14,079 nucleotides of DNA from an uncultured beta proteobacterium (GCA_903920405.1 CAIXMC010000071.1:1-14079); one strand, 5' to 3'; counted from the stretch's first letter, positions 1 to 10,825 are shown. A program made the numbers and translations. Notes: generated from the letters alone by a model not told the origin.

Positions 1-177
1 CACATTGACCACAAACAAACCAAAATAATACTGTTCGTAGAGGTTGCGGTTGGAGGTAGCCTGTGTCAATAAAAAGAGCAGAACCAGCCCAACAGCGACT
101 GTCGCAGTCAATCCCAGCCCCAGCATCCATCGCAAAATTCGCGAGTTGCCGTCATGCTTGTCGTAGGGTTGACTCAT
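1..177 (-). CDS. NtrY-like sensor histidine kinase, N-terminal fragment (3' end outside window)
   Basis: Only the first 59 codons lie in the window; the reading frame runs open to base 1. The ATG overlaps the stop of the DUF4390 gene in an ATGA arrangement, so translational coupling is likely. The visible protein begins MSQPYDKHDGNSRILRWM, followed by a hydrophobic segment at about residues 18-39 (LGLTATVAVGLVLLFLLTQA) that reads as the first transmembrane helix, then a short polar stretch. This resembles the start of the membrane-bound nitrogen-regulation type sensor kinases (NtrY family) that follow rsmB and DUF4390 in many betaproteobacteria, usually with a response regulator after them. 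The kinase, PAS and HAMP domains cannot be seen here, so the family call rests on the N-terminus and gene order. Signal and target are unknown. Confidence 0.65.
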   Translation of the reverse strand, partial: MSQPYDKHDGNSRILRWMLGLGLTATVAVGLVLLFLLTQATSNRNLYEQYYFGLFVVNV

Positions 178-800
178 GGCTTGGCTTTTGCGTCCAGTGA
201 CTGCGCACAGTTCAATGACACCAGCCAGTCGGATTGCCCTAGCGTGCCAATTCGCAGTGGACGCGGCAGTTGAGTCCAATCCAGATCAAAGTGAAACACA
301 ACCTGATATTTCGTAGCCGCACGGATGTCAGCGCTTTCGGCAATTTTCCAGTGTGAAATTCTTTGCACTGCCGCCAGTGCATCGGGCAAGGACTCAAACA
401 TCTGGTTAAGAGACAAACCCAGCGCAGACTCGGTGATGTCACCAAAACCCACGTTCACGCGCCAGCGCCTTGTAAGAGGTTGATAAGCCAGCCGCAAGTA
501 GCGTTTGGCTGTGCTGATTTTTTTGTTGCTCCAATACCAACGTTCTTGCAGCACGTTGGCTTCTGCAGCAAAATAAATGGCAATGCCTTTGTGCAAGGCA
601 TCGACGACAGTGGCCGACAGATCAAACTGAAGCTGGGTGCCCAGCCACAGGCCATCCTCTAAGCGCTCCAGTTGAAGGACAGGCGCATGAGCGACGGGTG
701 CCTGCGCCTGCACCATACCGCTCATCAGTACAAACAGCCATAGCAGCCCTTTAACAAGCCAATTTTTCAAGCAATGCGTAGTAAAACCCGTCATGATCAT
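174..800 (-). CDS. DUF4390 family exported protein
   Basis: A 208-residue protein with an N-terminal signal peptide: a positive start (KNWLVK), a hydrophobic core LLWLFVLMSGMV and a likely signal peptidase I site after AQA near residue 34. The mature part matches what I know of the DUF4390 family, with conserved-looking blocks WRVNVGFGDI, the ALAAVQRI helix and a C-terminal block TQLPRPLRIGTLGQSDW. The function of the family is not known to me; periplasmic or envelope location is inferred from the signal peptide. The first ATG (800) overlaps the end of rsmB by 50 bases; ATG 794 and TTG 770 are alternatives, and none has a clear Shine-Dalgarno sequence, so the start is uncertain by up to 10 residues. 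The stop overlaps the kinase start by 4 bases. The setting, between an rRNA methyltransferase and a sensor kinase, suggests an accessory role near the kinase, but this is inference. Confidence 0.8.
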   Translation of the reverse strand: MIMTGFTTHCLKNWLVKGLLWLFVLMSGMVQAQAPVAHAPVLQLERLEDGLWLGTQLQFDLSATVVDALHKGIAIYFAAEANVLQERWYWSNKKISTAKRYLRLAYQPLTRRWRVNVGFGDITESALGLSLNQMFESLPDALAAVQRISHWKIAESADIRAATKYQVVFHFDLDWTQLPRPLRIGTLGQSDWLVSLNCAQSLDAKAKP

Positions 801-2058
801 GTTCTGGATTGTCTATCAAGCCCCCTCCGTTTGGCAACAGATAACCCGGTGATGCCAACAATTTGGCATGGCTGTTGGTGGCCAAAAATGCTGCGATTTG
901 GTCTGAACCTTCTGCACGAAAAACAGAACAAGTGCAGTAAAGCAAGCGTCCTCCTGGTTGAAGTAAAGGCCATAACTGCGCCAGTAATCTGGATTGAATC
1001 TGTGCCAATTGAGCTATGTCGCTTTGGCGGCGCAGCCAACGAATGTCAGGATGGCGACGTACCACGCCTGAACCAGTGCATGGCGCATCCAGCAAAATAG
1101 CATCGAAGCGATCGCCAGACCCCCAAAAGTCAAGGGCATCGGCTGTGAGAACATCAGCAACAAGCCCCAGCCGGTTTAAATTATCGTGAATACGCTTTGT
1201 TCGAACCGGATCGATGTCGATGGCTGTGACCAAGACATCGGCCAGTTCCAAAAGATGAGCTGTTTTGCCCCCTGGTGCAGCACAGGCATCCAGAATGCGC
1301 ACAGGTTTGAAGTTGGAATCGCCTACCAAGAGCAAGGGTGCGGCCAATTGCGCTGCACTGTCCTGTACAGAAAACAGCCCTTCGGCAAATCCGGGAAGAT
1401 GTATCACATTTTGGGCAGATGCCAAGGCAATGGCACTAGGGCCTACGCACGTGGCCGACAAGCCAGCGTCTTGCAGCCGTTGCAGGTAGTCGCTGACGCT
1501 GGTTCGCTTGGTGTTAATGCGCAGCACCATGGAGGCCTGACTGTTATTGGCGGCCAAAATCGCCTGCCAGTCTTGTGGCCAGTCGGCCTGCAATTGCGCC
1601 ATCCACCACACGGGATGATTCCATAAGGCGACGGGATCACGGTCGGTTTGCGCTACCAGTTTGTCTTGCTCTCGCAAAAAGCGGCGCAAACAGGCATTGA
1701 TGAAGGCTGCATGATGTTGCGTAGATCGGGTTTTTTTGGCACATTCCACGCATTGATTGACCAAGGTAAAAGGATCGTAAGCCGAACCTTGCCACAGCAG
1801 GGCCAGTGCCGAAGACAGCAAGGCGTCAACGGCAGGAGGGGATTTTTTTGAAACCAGCAAGTTGCACAGTGCGCGGGAACGCCCCAAATGTCGAAGCACC
1901 CAAAAAGTCAGTGCCTGCACCCCTGGCCTCAGAGTGTGGCTCACTTTTTCAAGCAATGCCGTAGCCGAACGTCCTGCATCCATTGCTTGGATGATCGCTG
2001 CAACAGCCTGCAATTGACACCACAGGGCAACGGTTTCCTGGCTCTTTTTTTTAAGCAT
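751..2058 (-). CDS. rsmB: 16S rRNA (cytosine(967)-C(5))-methyltransferase RsmB
   Basis: Cytosolic enzyme that uses S-adenosylmethionine to methylate C967 of 16S rRNA. The 435-residue protein has the family layout: an N-terminal NusB-like helical domain (about 5-140) and a C-terminal Rossmann methyltransferase. Visible motifs are the SAM loop LDACAAPGGKT (about 256-266), the PC motif DAPCTGSGVVRRHPDIRW with Cys327, and the TC motif LLYCTCS with catalytic Cys377; these two cysteines are two positions beyond E. coli Cys325 and Cys375. I chose ATG 2058 (MLKKKSQETVAL). A TTG at 2073 would add five residues but lies inside the rpoC terminator stem. The only Shine-Dalgarno candidate, GAGG, is nine bases upstream of ATG 2058 and is part of that same stem. 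Eight consecutive A residues after the ATG could be prone to slippage. It ends inside the DUF4390 gene, so the three left-hand genes form one operon. Confidence 0.95.
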   Translation of the reverse strand: MLKKKSQETVALWCQLQAVAAIIQAMDAGRSATALLEKVSHTLRPGVQALTFWVLRHLGRSRALCNLLVSKKSPPAVDALLSSALALLWQGSAYDPFTLVNQCVECAKKTRSTQHHAAFINACLRRFLREQDKLVAQTDRDPVALWNHPVWWMAQLQADWPQDWQAILAANNSQASMVLRINTKRTSVSDYLQRLQDAGLSATCVGPSAIALASAQNVIHLPGFAEGLFSVQDSAAQLAAPLLLVGDSNFKPVRILDACAAPGGKTAHLLELADVLVTAIDIDPVRTKRIHDNLNRLGLVADVLTADALDFWGSGDRFDAILLDAPCTGSGVVRRHPDIRWLRRQSDIAQLAQIQSRLLAQLWPLLQPGGRLLYCTCSVFRAEGSDQIAAFLATNSHAKLLASPGYLLPNGGGLIDNPEHDHDGFYYALLEKLAC

Positions 2059-2099
2059 AAAAAAACGCCTCAAGCCCTTATTCCACGGGCGTGAAGCGC
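2059..2099 (-). terminator. Intrinsic terminator after rpoC, overlapping the rsmB ribosome binding site
   Basis: On the transcribed strand GCGCTTCACGCCC is followed by a 9-nt loop (GTGGAATAA), then GGGCTTGAGGCGT and seven T. The arms pair over 13 positions with one mismatch and two G-U wobbles, and the T-run follows at once, which is the textbook form of a factor-independent terminator. It lies 20 bases past the rpoC stop and fits as the end of the rpoBC transcript. The 3' arm carries GAGG, the probable Shine-Dalgarno of rsmB, and the T-run touches the rsmB ATG. Confidence 0.88.
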
Positions 2100-2118
2100 T
2101 ATTAAAAGCATATCTAAA

Positions 2119-5100
2119 TCAGTTGGATTCAGCGCCTTCGTTCTGGCTGTCTTCGTTGGCAAGCGCCAATTCTGCGGCCTCTGCTTCGGCAATGGCGCGG
2201 CGTTCTGTTTCATCCATGCTCTCTCGAATTTTGCGTGCTTCGTGGTAAGCCAGGCCAGTGCCTGCGGGAATCAGTCGACCAACGATGACGTTTTCTTTCA
2301 GGCCACGCAGACCGTCGCGCTTACCCATGATGGACGCTTCGGTTAGCACGCGCGTTGTTTCCTGGAAAGATGCAGCACTGATGAAACTGTCCGTAGATAA
2401 CGATGCTTTGGTAATGCCCAGCAAGAGGTTGGTGAAAGTGGCTGGAATTTTCCCATCAGCGCGCAGTGCATCGTTGGTATTGAGCATTTCAGAGCGTTCG
2501 ATTTGTTCACCCACGATGTAATCTGAATCACCCGCGTTTTCAACCACGACACGGCGCAGCATTTGACGAACAATCACTTCAATGTGCTTGTCGTTGATTT
2601 TGACGCCTTGCAAGCGATAGACATCCTGAACTTCATCGACGATGTAGCGCGCCAGTTCTTCAGCACCGAGCAAACGCAAGATGTCCTGGGGATCGGCCGG
2701 GCCATCGACCACGGACTCGCCCTTATTGACAATTTGACCTTCGTGAACCAGAATGTTCTTTTCCTTAGGCACCAAAATGTCCCAGACCTTGCCTTCGGGG
2801 TCGGTAATTTGCAGGCGCAGTTTGCCTTTGGTTTCCTTGCCAAAAGAGATAGTGCCGGTCATTTCGGCCAGAACGCCTTTGTCTTTGGGTGAACGGGCTT
2901 CAAACAACTCGGCCACACGCGGCAGACCACCGGTGATGTCGCGGGTTTTTTGGCCTTCCACGGGGATGCGTGCGAGTACTTCGCCAGGTGCCACATCCTG
3001 ACCATCGCGCACTTGCACCAAAGCACCTATTGGAAAGCCAATCGTGACAGAATGGTCGGTGCCTGGAATTTTGACTTCATTGCCGATGGCATCAATCAGT
3101 TTGACCTGGGGTCTGACCACTTTGGCTGACCCACGGCGTTTGGAGTCAATCACCACCAAATTGGATAGTCCGGTGACATTGTCAACTTCTCTGGCTACTG
3201 TCAAACCTTCGATGACGTTTTCAAAGCGTGCCTGACCGGCATACTCTGTGATGATGGGGCGTGTGAGCGGATCCCAATTGGCCAAAAACGTACCCGCCTT
3301 CACCACCTGATCTGCTTTGATGGTCAAAATAGCACCGTAAGGGACTTTGTGCCGTTCACGTTCACGGCCATGTTCGTCGTGAATAACAATCTCACCCGAA
3401 CGGGAAATCACGACCAGTTCGCCTTTGCCGTTGGTGACATACCGCATGGTGGTATTAAAACCAATGCTGCCGCCGGATTTGGCGTCAACGCTGGAGGCAA
3501 CCGCTGCACGAGAAGCAGCACCACCAATGTGGAAGGTTCGCATGGTTAATTGGGTACCAGGCTCACCAATAGACTGTGCTGCGATCACGCCGACAGCTTC
3601 ACCGCCATTCACCAACCCGCCACGGCCCAAATCACGACCGTAGCACTTGGCACAGATACCAAATCGTGTTTCACAGGTGAGTGCGGTGCGCACTTTGACC
3701 TCATCGACACCTGCTACCTCCAATTCGTCAATCATGTCTTCGTCAAGCATGGCGCCTGCGTCTGCGAGCACCGTTTGGTCTTGAGGATGCAAGACATCGT
3801 CTGCTGCGGTGCGACCCAAAATTCGGTCACGAAGCGACTCAATTACTTCACCCCCTTCAACAATGGCACGCATCAAATAGCCCGCGTGGGTGTCGCAGTC
3901 TTGTTCAGTCACCACCAAATCCTGCGTCACATCGACCAAACGCCGTGTCAGGTAACCTGAATTGGCGGTTTTCAAAGCGGTATCGGCCAAGCCTTTACGT
4001 GCGCCGTGGGTGGAAATAAAGTATTCCAGCACGTTCAGACCTTCACGGAAATTGGCGGTAATGGGAGTTTCAATGATGGAACCATCGGGCTTGGCCATCA
4101 ACCCCCGCATCCCTGCGACCTGACGAATTTGCGCGGCAGAACCACGCGCACCCGAGTCAGCCATCATGTAGATGGAATTAAAAGACTCTTGTGGCACTTG
4201 TTTGCCATGGCGATCCGTGACAATTTCCTTGGACAACTGCCCCATCATCACCTTGGACACTTCGTCGCCCGCCTTGCCCCAAATATCAACGACCTTGTTG
4301 TAGCGTTCACCAGCGGTGACTAAGCCCGATGTGTATTGCTGGCCAATTTCCTTGACGGCTAACTCAGCGCGTTCGATGATGCCCGGCTTTTCAGTGGGCA
4401 CGAGCATGTCTTCAATCGAAATGGAAATGCCTGCTCGCGTGGCCAACCGAAAACCATACTGCAATAACTTGTCGGCAAAAACGACTGTTTCTTTCAAGCC
4501 GCATTTACGGAAAGATGCGTTGATCAGCTTCGAAATTTCTTTCTTTTTTAACGCCTTGTTGATGTATGAAAAGGGCAGTCCTTTGGGCAAAATCTCCGAC
4601 AACAGGGCACGTCCGGCCGTTGTTTCCCAAAGTTTGGTGGAAGCAACGAGTTCTCCCGTTTCCTTGTTCTTGGTGTATTCTGTCAGACGCACACGGATGC
4701 AGGCACTGGTTTCAACCTCACCGGCATCAAAAGCGCGCTGAACTTCGCCCACATCAGCAAAGACCAAACCTTCACCTTTGGCGTTGATACGGTCACGGGT
4801 GGTGTAGTACAAGCCCAAAACCACGTCTTGCGATGGAACGATGGAGGGTTCGCCATTCGATGGAAAGAGAACGTTATTGGAGGCCAGCATCAATGTGCGG
4901 GCTTCCATTTGAGCTTCGACAGACAACGGTACATGAACCGCCATCTGGTCACCGTCAAAGTCGGCGTTAAAAGCCGAGCACACCAACGGATGAAGTTGAA
5001 TGGCCTTGCCTTCAATCAAAATAGGCTCGAAGGCCTGAATGCCCAGACGGTGCAGGGTGGGCGCACGGTTGAGTAGGATGGGATGCTCTGTAATCACTTC

Positions 5101-6333
5101 TTCCAGAATATCCCAGACCACGGGTGTTCCTGCCTCCACTTCTTTTTTGGCCAGTTTGATGGTGGCAGCAATGCCCATCGTTTCAAGTTTGGCATAAATG
5201 AAAGGTTTGAAGAGTTCCAAAGCCATAAGTTTGGGCAGACCGCACTGGTGCAGCTTGAGCGTAGGCCCCACGGTAATGACCGAACGACCCGAGTAATCCA
5301 CCCGTTTGCCCAACAAATTCTGGCGGAATCGTCCACCTTTGCCTTTGATCATGTCGGCGAGTGACTTGAGCGCACGTTTGTTGGCACCCGTCATGGCCTT
5401 GCCGCGACGACCGTTGTCCAACAGGCTATCGACAGCTTCTTGCAACATTCGCTTTTCATTGCGCGCAATAATTTCAGGCGCTTTCAGTTCCAGCAGACGA
5501 CGCAAACGGCTGTTGCGGTTAATGACGCGACGGTACAAGTCATTCAAATCCGACGTGGCAAAGCGACCGCCATCAAGCGGCACCAGCGGGCGCAAATCGG
5601 GAGGCAACACAGGCAAAACATCCAACACCATCCATTCAGGTTTAATGCCTGATTTTTTGAAGGCTTCCAGCAATTTCAATCGTTTGGTGTTTTTCTTGAT
5701 CTTGAGTTCAGAGCCACTGGGGTCGTTGTGCAATTTTTCAATGGCATCATCAATGTCAAGGTTTTGCAGCAATTCCTTGACACCTTCTGCGCCCATTCTG
5801 GCTTGAAATTCATCGCCATACTCTTTGGACTTGGCATCGAACTCGTCTTCAGACATGATGCTGTATTTTTTCAGCGTGGTCATGCCGGGATCAGTGACCA
5901 CATAGGCCTCAAAATACAAAACACGTTCAATGTCACGCAGGGTCATGTCCAGCACCATACCCAAACGGCTGGGTAAGGACTTGAGGAACCAGATATGGGC
6001 ACAAGGTGCGGCCAAGTCGATGTGACCCATGCGTTCACGACGCACTTTGGTTTGGGTCACTTCAACGCCGCATTTTTCACAAATAACGCCTCTGTGTTTC
6101 AGGCGTTTGTACTTGCCACACAGGCATTCGTAGTCTTTGATAGGGCCAAAAATCTTGGCACAAAACAAACCGTCACGTTCGGGTTTGAAGGTGCGGTAGT
6201 TGATGGTTTCCGGTTTTTTAACTTCGCCAAAGGACCACGAACGAATGGTCTCAGGCGAAGCCATGCCAATGCGAATGGCTTCAAAATTTTCGTCTGGAGT
6301 AAATTGCTTGAACAGGTCGAGTAATGATTTCAT
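2119..6333 (-). CDS. rpoC: DNA-directed RNA polymerase subunit beta'
   Basis: Catalytic subunit of RNA polymerase, 1404 residues, close to the usual proteobacterial length. The N-terminal zinc site has C70, C72, C85 and C88, the same numbering as E. coli. The active-site motif [12 protein letters not shown] places the Mg-binding aspartates at 458, 460 and 462. The second zinc site has C813, C887, C894 and C897. The bridge-helix and trigger-loop regions are recognisable ([22 protein letters not shown], then [25 protein letters not shown]). It starts at ATG with GAGGAATTCGT upstream, so GAGGA serves as ribosome binding site. It lies 58 bases after rpoB in the same direction and is surely cotranscribed; a strong terminator follows. 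The C-terminus ends in an acidic, alanine-rich tail. No insertion, frameshift or missing key residue was seen. Confidence 0.99.
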   Translation of the reverse strand: MKSLLDLFKQFTPDENFEAIRIGMASPETIRSWSFGEVKKPETINYRTFKPERDGLFCAKIFGPIKDYECLCGKYKRLKHRGVICEKCGVEVTQTKVRRERMGHIDLAAPCAHIWFLKSLPSRLGMVLDMTLRDIERVLYFEAYVVTDPGMTTLKKYSIMSEDEFDAKSKEYGDEFQARMGAEGVKELLQNLDIDDAIEKLHNDPSGSELKIKKNTKRLKLLEAFKKSGIKPEWMVLDVLPVLPPDLRPLVPLDGGRFATSDLNDLYRRVINRNSRLRRLLELKAPEIIARNEKRMLQEAVDSLLDNGRRGKAMTGANKRALKSLADMIKGKGGRFRQNLLGKRVDYSGRSVITVGPTLKLHQCGLPKLMALELFKPFIYAKLETMGIAATIKLAKKEVEAGTPVVWDILEEVITEHPILLNRAPTLHRLGIQAFEPILIEGKAIQLHPLVCSAFNADFDGDQMAVHVPLSVEAQMEARTLMLASNNVLFPSNGEPSIVPSQDVVLGLYYTTRDRINAKGEGLVFADVGEVQRAFDAGEVETSACIRVRLTEYTKNKETGELVASTKLWETTAGRALLSEILPKGLPFSYINKALKKKEISKLINASFRKCGLKETVVFADKLLQYGFRLATRAGISISIEDMLVPTEKPGIIERAELAVKEIGQQYTSGLVTAGERYNKVVDIWGKAGDEVSKVMMGQLSKEIVTDRHGKQVPQESFNSIYMMADSGARGSAAQIRQVAGMRGLMAKPDGSIIETPITANFREGLNVLEYFISTHGARKGLADTALKTANSGYLTRRLVDVTQDLVVTEQDCDTHAGYLMRAIVEGGEVIESLRDRILGRTAADDVLHPQDQTVLADAGAMLDEDMIDELEVAGVDEVKVRTALTCETRFGICAKCYGRDLGRGGLVNGGEAVGVIAAQSIGEPGTQLTMRTFHIGGAASRAAVASSVDAKSGGSIGFNTTMRYVTNGKGELVVISRSGEIVIHDEHGRERERHKVPYGAILTIKADQVVKAGTFLANWDPLTRPIITEYAGQARFENVIEGLTVAREVDNVTGLSNLVVIDSKRRGSAKVVRPQVKLIDAIGNEVKIPGTDHSVTIGFPIGALVQVRDGQDVAPGEVLARIPVEGQKTRDITGGLPRVAELFEARSPKDKGVLAEMTGTISFGKETKGKLRLQITDPEGKVWDILVPKEKNILVHEGQIVNKGESVVDGPADPQDILRLLGAEELARYIVDEVQDVYRLQGVKINDKHIEVIVRQMLRRVVVENAGDSDYIVGEQIERSEMLNTNDALRADGKIPATFTNLLLGITKASLSTDSFISAASFQETTRVLTEASIMGKRDGLRGLKENVIVGRLIPAGTGLAYHEARKIRESMDETERRAIAEAEAAELALANEDSQNEGAESN

Positions 6334-6355
6334 ACGAATTCCTCAATAATGGATA

Positions 6356-6385
6356 GGCAAAGGGGCAAAGGGGCAAAGGGGCAAA
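6356..6385. repeat. 8-bp tandem repeat (CAAAGGGG, about 3.75 copies) between rpoB and rpoC
   Basis: In the 58-base rpoB-rpoC spacer the plus strand reads GG, three full CAAAGGGG units and a final CAAA. The transcript therefore carries a C-rich run (CCCCTTTG units) starting about 6 nt after the rpoB stop and ending upstream of the rpoC ribosome binding site. The plus strand is the template strand here and has three GGGG runs plus GG with 4-nt spacers, which could form a two-layer G-quadruplex. Copy number could vary by slippage. A function is not shown. Confidence 0.85.
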
Positions 6386-6391
6386 AGCTCA

Positions 6392-9300
6392 TCAAGAGCG
6401 TTCCAGTTCAATATCCAGACCCAGCGAGCGGATTTCCTTGACCAATACGTTAAACGACTCTGGCATGCCTGCGTCAATGGAATGTTCGCCCTTGACGATG
6501 CTTTCATAGACCTTGGTACGACCCTGCACGTCGTCTGATTTGACGGTGAGCATTTCCTGCAGTGTGTAGGCAGCACCGTAGGCTTCGAGTGCCCATACTT
6601 CCATTTCACCAAAACGCTGACCGCCAAATTGCGCCTTGCCACCTAAGGGTTGTTGTGTGACCAGACTGTAGGGGCCTGTGGAGCGGGCATGCATCTTGTC
6701 ATCAACCAAATGGTGCAGTTTGAGGTAGTGCATGTAGCCAATCGTGACGGGGCGTTCAAAACGGTCACCGGTGCGTCCGTCATACAACCAGGCTTGCGTG
6801 CGGGTGTCTGTCAATCCTTTGGCGCGAGCCACATCGTCAGGGTAAGCTAACTTCAGCATGGCACGGATTTCAGCCTCGCCTGCACCGTCAAATACAGGAC
6901 TGGCAAACGGCATACCAGAGGACAGGTTGGATGCCATTTCCAGCACTTGGGGATCATCTAGTTGATTCAAATCTTCTTTGCGACCGGCGCGGTTATAAAT
7001 GCTTTCGAGGAACAATCGCAACTCTGCCACCCGACATTGGGCTTGGAGCATATCCCCAATGCGCTGACCAATACCCTTGCCAGCCCAACCCAAGTGAACC
7101 TCAAGCACCTGCCCCACGTTCATCCGCGAAGGCACACCCAAGGGATTGAGCACAATATCGCACGGTGTGCCGTCAGTCATATAAGGCATGTCTTCAACGG
7201 GAACAATTTTGGATACCACGCCTTTGTTACCGTGACGACCCGCCATTTTGTCGCCAGGTTGTAAATGGCGTTTGACGGCCACATACACCTTGACCATTTT
7301 GAGTACACCTGCTGGCAAATCGTCACCTTGAGTCAGTTTCTTGCGTTTTTCTTCAAAAGCCAAGTCAAAACGGTGGCGCGTTTGTTCCAGTGAATTTTTG
7401 ATACTTTCCAATTGTGCGGACACATCATCATCGGCAGGGCGTATGTCAAACCAGTGAAAGTGTTCTACTGAGGACAGGTAAGCCTTGTCAATCTTGCTGC
7501 CTTTGGATAGCTTTTGAGGCCCCGCGTTGACTGTTTTGCCCAGCAACAATTTCTCTATACGGTCAAAAGCATCGGCTTCCACAATGCGCAACTGATCGTT
7601 CAAGTCCAGGCGGAATCGTTTGAGTTCATCGTCAATGATCTGCTGCGCACGGCTGTCACGGGTGATGCCCTCACGAGTAAATACCTGAACATCAATCACC
7701 ACACCTTGTGAACCTTGCTCTACACGCAACGAGGTGTCTTTAACATCGCTGGCTTTTTCTCCAAAAATGGCGCGCAATAGTTTTTCTTCAGGTGTGAGGG
7801 TGGATTCACCCTTAGGGGTAACTTTGCCTACCAAAGTGTCACCGGGTTGAACCTCAGCACCCACAAAAATAATGCCCGAATCGTCCAGACGATTAAGTTG
7901 TTGTTCGCTCAGGTTAGGGATGTCTCGTGTGATTTCTTCAGACCCCAGTTTGGTATCGCGCGCCATCACGACCAGTTCTTCAATGTGAATCGATGTGTAA
8001 CGGTCTTCGGCCACTACACGTTCGCTGATCAAAATTGAGTCCTCGAAGTTGTAACCGTTCCAGGTCATGAAGCCAATCAACATATTTTGACCCAACGCCA
8101 ATTCGCCCAAATCGGTAGAAGCGCCGTCAGCAATCACATCACCTTTGACCAGACGGTCGCCTTTCTTGACGATGGGTCGCTGGTGAATGTTGGTATTTTG
8201 GTTGGAACGCTGGTATTTGATCAGGTTATAAATATCAACACCGACCTCACCGGCAGGTGCTTCGTTGTCGTTCACACGAATCACCACGCGGGTGGCATCC
8301 ACGTAATCAACCACACCGCCTCGGGTGGTGGTCACGACCGTGCCAGAGTCGATTGCTGCCACACGTTCAATGCCTGTACCCACCATGGGTTTTTCAGGGC
8401 GCAAAACAGGCACGGCCTGACGTGACATGTTGGCACCCATCAAGGCACGGTTGGCATCGTCGTGTTCCAGAAACGGCACCAGAGATGCTGCCACAGACAC
8501 AATCTGGGCAGGAGACACGTCCATGTACTGAACCCTGTCAGCGCTCACCATGATGGATTCACCAGCTTCACGCGCTGAAACCAAATCGCCTGTCAAACGT
8601 CCATCTTTATCGAGAAGCGCATTGGCCTGGGCAATCACGTACTTACCTTCTTCAATGGCAGACAGATAGTCAATGTCCATGGTCACTTTGCCATCGACCA
8701 CTCTGCGGTAAGGTGTCTCAATAAAACCATAGCCGTTCAGGCGAGCGTAAAGTGCCAACGAATTGATCAAACCAATGTTGGGACCTTCGGGGGTTTCAAT
8801 CGGGCAGACCCGACCGTAATGCGTCACATGCACGTCACGTACTTCAAAACCTGCACGTTCACGCGTCAAACCACCAGGGCCTAGGGCAGAGACACGGCGC
8901 TTGTGCGTGATTTCAGACAAGGGGTTGGTCTGATCCATGAACTGCGACAACTGCGACGCACCAAAAAACTCTTTCAGTGCAGCCGAAATGGGCTTGCTGT
9001 TGATAAGGTCATGCGGCATCAAAGGCTCTTGCTCAGCTTGACCCAAGCGTTCCTTCACGGCTTTTTCGATACGTGCCAAGCCCACACGGTACTGGTTTTC
9101 TGCCAACTCGCCCACACAGCGCACCCGACGATTGCCAAGATGGTCAATATCATCGACCTCGCCATGACCATTGCGCAAATCAACGAGCACCTTGACAACG
9201 GCCAAAATGTCTTCATTGGTCAATACCATGAGGCCTGTGGTGTCAGGGCGCCCCATTTTGGCGTTGAACTTCATACGACCCACGCGGGACAAATCGTAAG

Positions 9301-10504
9301 TATCAGGGTTGTAAAACAGGCGTTGGAATAAAGCCTGCACTGCATCTTCGGTGGGTGGTTCGCCTGGACGCATCATGCGGTAAATGGCCACACGCGCTGC
9401 AAATTCGTCCGTAGTTTCGTCTGTACGCAAGGTTTGTGAAATGTAAGAGCCTTGATCTAGTTCATTGGTGTAAATACAAGCCAGTTCCTGAATACCTGCT
9501 GTGCGGAGCTTTTTCAGCAATCCCTCAGTCAGCTCTTCATTGGCCTTGGCCAGTATTTCACCCGTTTCAGCATCGACCAAATTGCGAGCAATCACGCGAC
9601 CCATCAGAAAATCTTCTGGCACGGAAATATGCGTGGTATCGCTTTGCTCGAGTTCGCGGGTGTGGCGCGCTGTGATGCGTTTTTCTTTTGCCACAATCAC
9701 TTTGCCGTTTTTGTCTGTGATGTCAAACCGCGCAATTTCACCGCGCATGCGCTCCGGCACAAATGCCATTTGAGCACCACTGTCCATTAACCGAAAATTG
9801 TCATTGACAAAAAAGTTGGCAAGGATGGACTCGTTGTTCAGACCGATGGCCTTGAGCAAAATGGTGACAGGCATTTTGCGGCGGCGATCAACCCGAAAGT
9901 AAAGCATGTCCTTGGGGTCAAACTCAAAATCAAGCCAGGAACCACGGTAAGGGATGATTCTGGCTGAAAACAGCAACTTGCCAGAACTGTGGGTTTTGCC
10001 TTTGTCGTGCTCGAAAAACACGCCAGGTGAGCGATGCAACTGCGACACAATCACGCGCTCTGTGCCGTTGATAACAAACGAGCCTTTGTCGGTCATCAAG
10101 GGTACCTCACCCATATAGACTTCCTGCTCTTTGACTTCCTTCACCACTTTGTTTTGCGATGTGGAGGTTTCACGGTCATAAATAATCAGTTGTACACGCG
10201 CACGAACGGCTGAAGCATACGTCAGTCCACGGGTTTGACACTCACGCACATCAAAAGCAGGTTTGGCCAAACTGTAGTCCAGATACTTCATCTCGACAAA
10301 ACCATTGTGCGACACAATGGGAAACGCGGCCACAAATGCGGCTTGCAAGCCTTCAAGCGAGCGTTTTTTGGGTGAAATATCTGCTTGCAAAAACGCAGTG
10401 TAGGCATCTTTTTGCATTTGTAACAGGTACGGTATTTCCAGTACGCTGTCGCGATTGCCAAAATTTTTACGTATGCGTTTGCGTTCAGTGAATGAATAGG
10501 CCAT
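6392..10504 (-). CDS. rpoB: DNA-directed RNA polymerase subunit beta
   Basis: Second large RNA polymerase subunit, 1370 residues, full length for betaproteobacteria. The N-terminus [16 protein letters not shown] is typical. The rifampicin pocket reads [19 protein letters not shown] and continues [10 protein letters not shown]; the positions matching E. coli Q513, D516, H526 and S531 are Q521, D524, H534 and S539 and all are wild type, so target-based rifampicin resistance is not expected. The active-centre lysines lie in [12 protein letters not shown] (K1086 and K1094). The start is ATG 10504 with ACGGAG at a spacing of 7 bases. It lies 615 bases downstream of rplL, a long gap for this locus, containing a consensus -10 box and a structured leader (separate entries), so expression probably comes both from read-through of the ribosomal genes and from a local promoter. 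It is cotranscribed with rpoC. Confidence 0.99.
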   Translation of the reverse strand: MAYSFTERKRIRKNFGNRDSVLEIPYLLQMQKDAYTAFLQADISPKKRSLEGLQAAFVAAFPIVSHNGFVEMKYLDYSLAKPAFDVRECQTRGLTYASAVRARVQLIIYDRETSTSQNKVVKEVKEQEVYMGEVPLMTDKGSFVINGTERVIVSQLHRSPGVFFEHDKGKTHSSGKLLFSARIIPYRGSWLDFEFDPKDMLYFRVDRRRKMPVTILLKAIGLNNESILANFFVNDNFRLMDSGAQMAFVPERMRGEIARFDITDKNGKVIVAKEKRITARHTRELEQSDTTHISVPEDFLMGRVIARNLVDAETGEILAKANEELTEGLLKKLRTAGIQELACIYTNELDQGSYISQTLRTDETTDEFAARVAIYRMMRPGEPPTEDAVQALFQRLFYNPDTYDLSRVGRMKFNAKMGRPDTTGLMVLTNEDILAVVKVLVDLRNGHGEVDDIDHLGNRRVRCVGELAENQYRVGLARIEKAVKERLGQAEQEPLMPHDLINSKPISAALKEFFGASQLSQFMDQTNPLSEITHKRRVSALGPGGLTRERAGFEVRDVHVTHYGRVCPIETPEGPNIGLINSLALYARLNGYGFIETPYRRVVDGKVTMDIDYLSAIEEGKYVIAQANALLDKDGRLTGDLVSAREAGESIMVSADRVQYMDVSPAQIVSVAASLVPFLEHDDANRALMGANMSRQAVPVLRPEKPMVGTGIERVAAIDSGTVVTTTRGGVVDYVDATRVVIRVNDNEAPAGEVGVDIYNLIKYQRSNQNTNIHQRPIVKKGDRLVKGDVIADGASTDLGELALGQNMLIGFMTWNGYNFEDSILISERVVAEDRYTSIHIEELVVMARDTKLGSEEITRDIPNLSEQQLNRLDDSGIIFVGAEVQPGDTLVGKVTPKGESTLTPEEKLLRAIFGEKASDVKDTSLRVEQGSQGVVIDVQVFTREGITRDSRAQQIIDDELKRFRLDLNDQLRIVEADAFDRIEKLLLGKTVNAGPQKLSKGSKIDKAYLSSVEHFHWFDIRPADDDVSAQLESIKNSLEQTRHRFDLAFEEKRKKLTQGDDLPAGVLKMVKVYVAVKRHLQPGDKMAGRHGNKGVVSKIVPVEDMPYMTDGTPCDIVLNPLGVPSRMNVGQVLEVHLGWAGKGIGQRIGDMLQAQCRVAELRLFLESIYNRAGRKEDLNQLDDPQVLEMASNLSSGMPFASPVFDGAGEAEIRAMLKLAYPDDVARAKGLTDTRTQAWLYDGRTGDRFERPVTIGYMHYLKLHHLVDDKMHARSTGPYSLVTQQPLGGKAQFGGQRFGEMEVWALEAYGAAYTLQEMLTVKSDDVQGRTKVYESIVKGEHSIDAGMPESFNVLVKEIRSLGLDIELERS

Positions 10505-10825
10505 GAAATCTCCGTGTCTCTGTGGGATGGGTGCAAGGGCAGATGAAACTATCCTTCTTGGTGATTGGCCGCTACCAATCTATGGCGGACAGTTACACAT
10601 TGCGTGCAACCCGAACCAAGGTATTTTCGTCGGTAGATGAAAACACTGAAAAGCGATCCAACCTAGTCGTCCGTTTCGCCAAAATGGTGACATGAAACCG
10701 TGTCTTTTCCCGCCTGGTGTTGCTGTTCGTCGTTGCAATAGCCAAGGCTATTGCGCATCCTCTCGCCGAGCCAGACAGAAAAATCCATCAATTTCATTAC
10801 CCTTGGTTCGGTCATTTTTTTCAAC
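10505..10825 (-). promoter_or_regulatory. Candidate structured 5' leader of rpoBC mRNA
   Basis: About 320 untranslated bases would precede rpoB if transcription starts near 10825. They hold several pairable elements. An 11-bp perfect inverted repeat, CCGAACCAAGG at 10611-10621 with CCTTGGTTCGG at 10801-10811, extends by two more pairs past one bulged G. A hairpin at 10735-10754 has a 9-bp perfect stem (GCAATAGCC with GGCTATTGC). A GTTTC/GAAAC pair lies at 10673-10698. A hairpin at 10563-10580 (GATTGG with CCAATC) has loop bases that can instead pair with GCGG at 10585-10588. I see no open reading frame worth calling. The elements are seen in the sequence; that they act as a regulatory leader is inference. 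In E. coli the rpoBC message is feedback controlled, which makes such a role reasonable. Confidence 0.5.

Noticed and set aside
2059..2073. TTG start for rsmB adding residues MRRFF
   Set aside because: The TTG lies in the terminator stem and has no binding site; ATG 2058 gives the expected N-terminus and has GAGG nine bases upstream.
5306..5806. 166-codon plus-strand frame inside rpoC
   Set aside because: Composition and placement are those of an antisense shadow of a certain gene. The same holds for plus-strand frames at 1186-1626, 4316-4741 and 8903-9331.
8900..8970. Rifampicin-resistance substitutions in RpoB
   Set aside because: All key pocket residues (Q521, D524, H534, S539) are wild type.
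10563..10588. H-type pseudoknot in the rpoB leader
   Set aside because: The two 3' strands would abut with no connecting loop, which is not sterically reasonable; treated as alternative hairpins.
10611..10811. A 200-bp miniature transposable element with 11-bp terminal repeats
   Set aside because: No flanking target duplication was seen, and a second longer inverted repeat crosses these ends instead of nesting. Kept only as a possibility to test by copy number.
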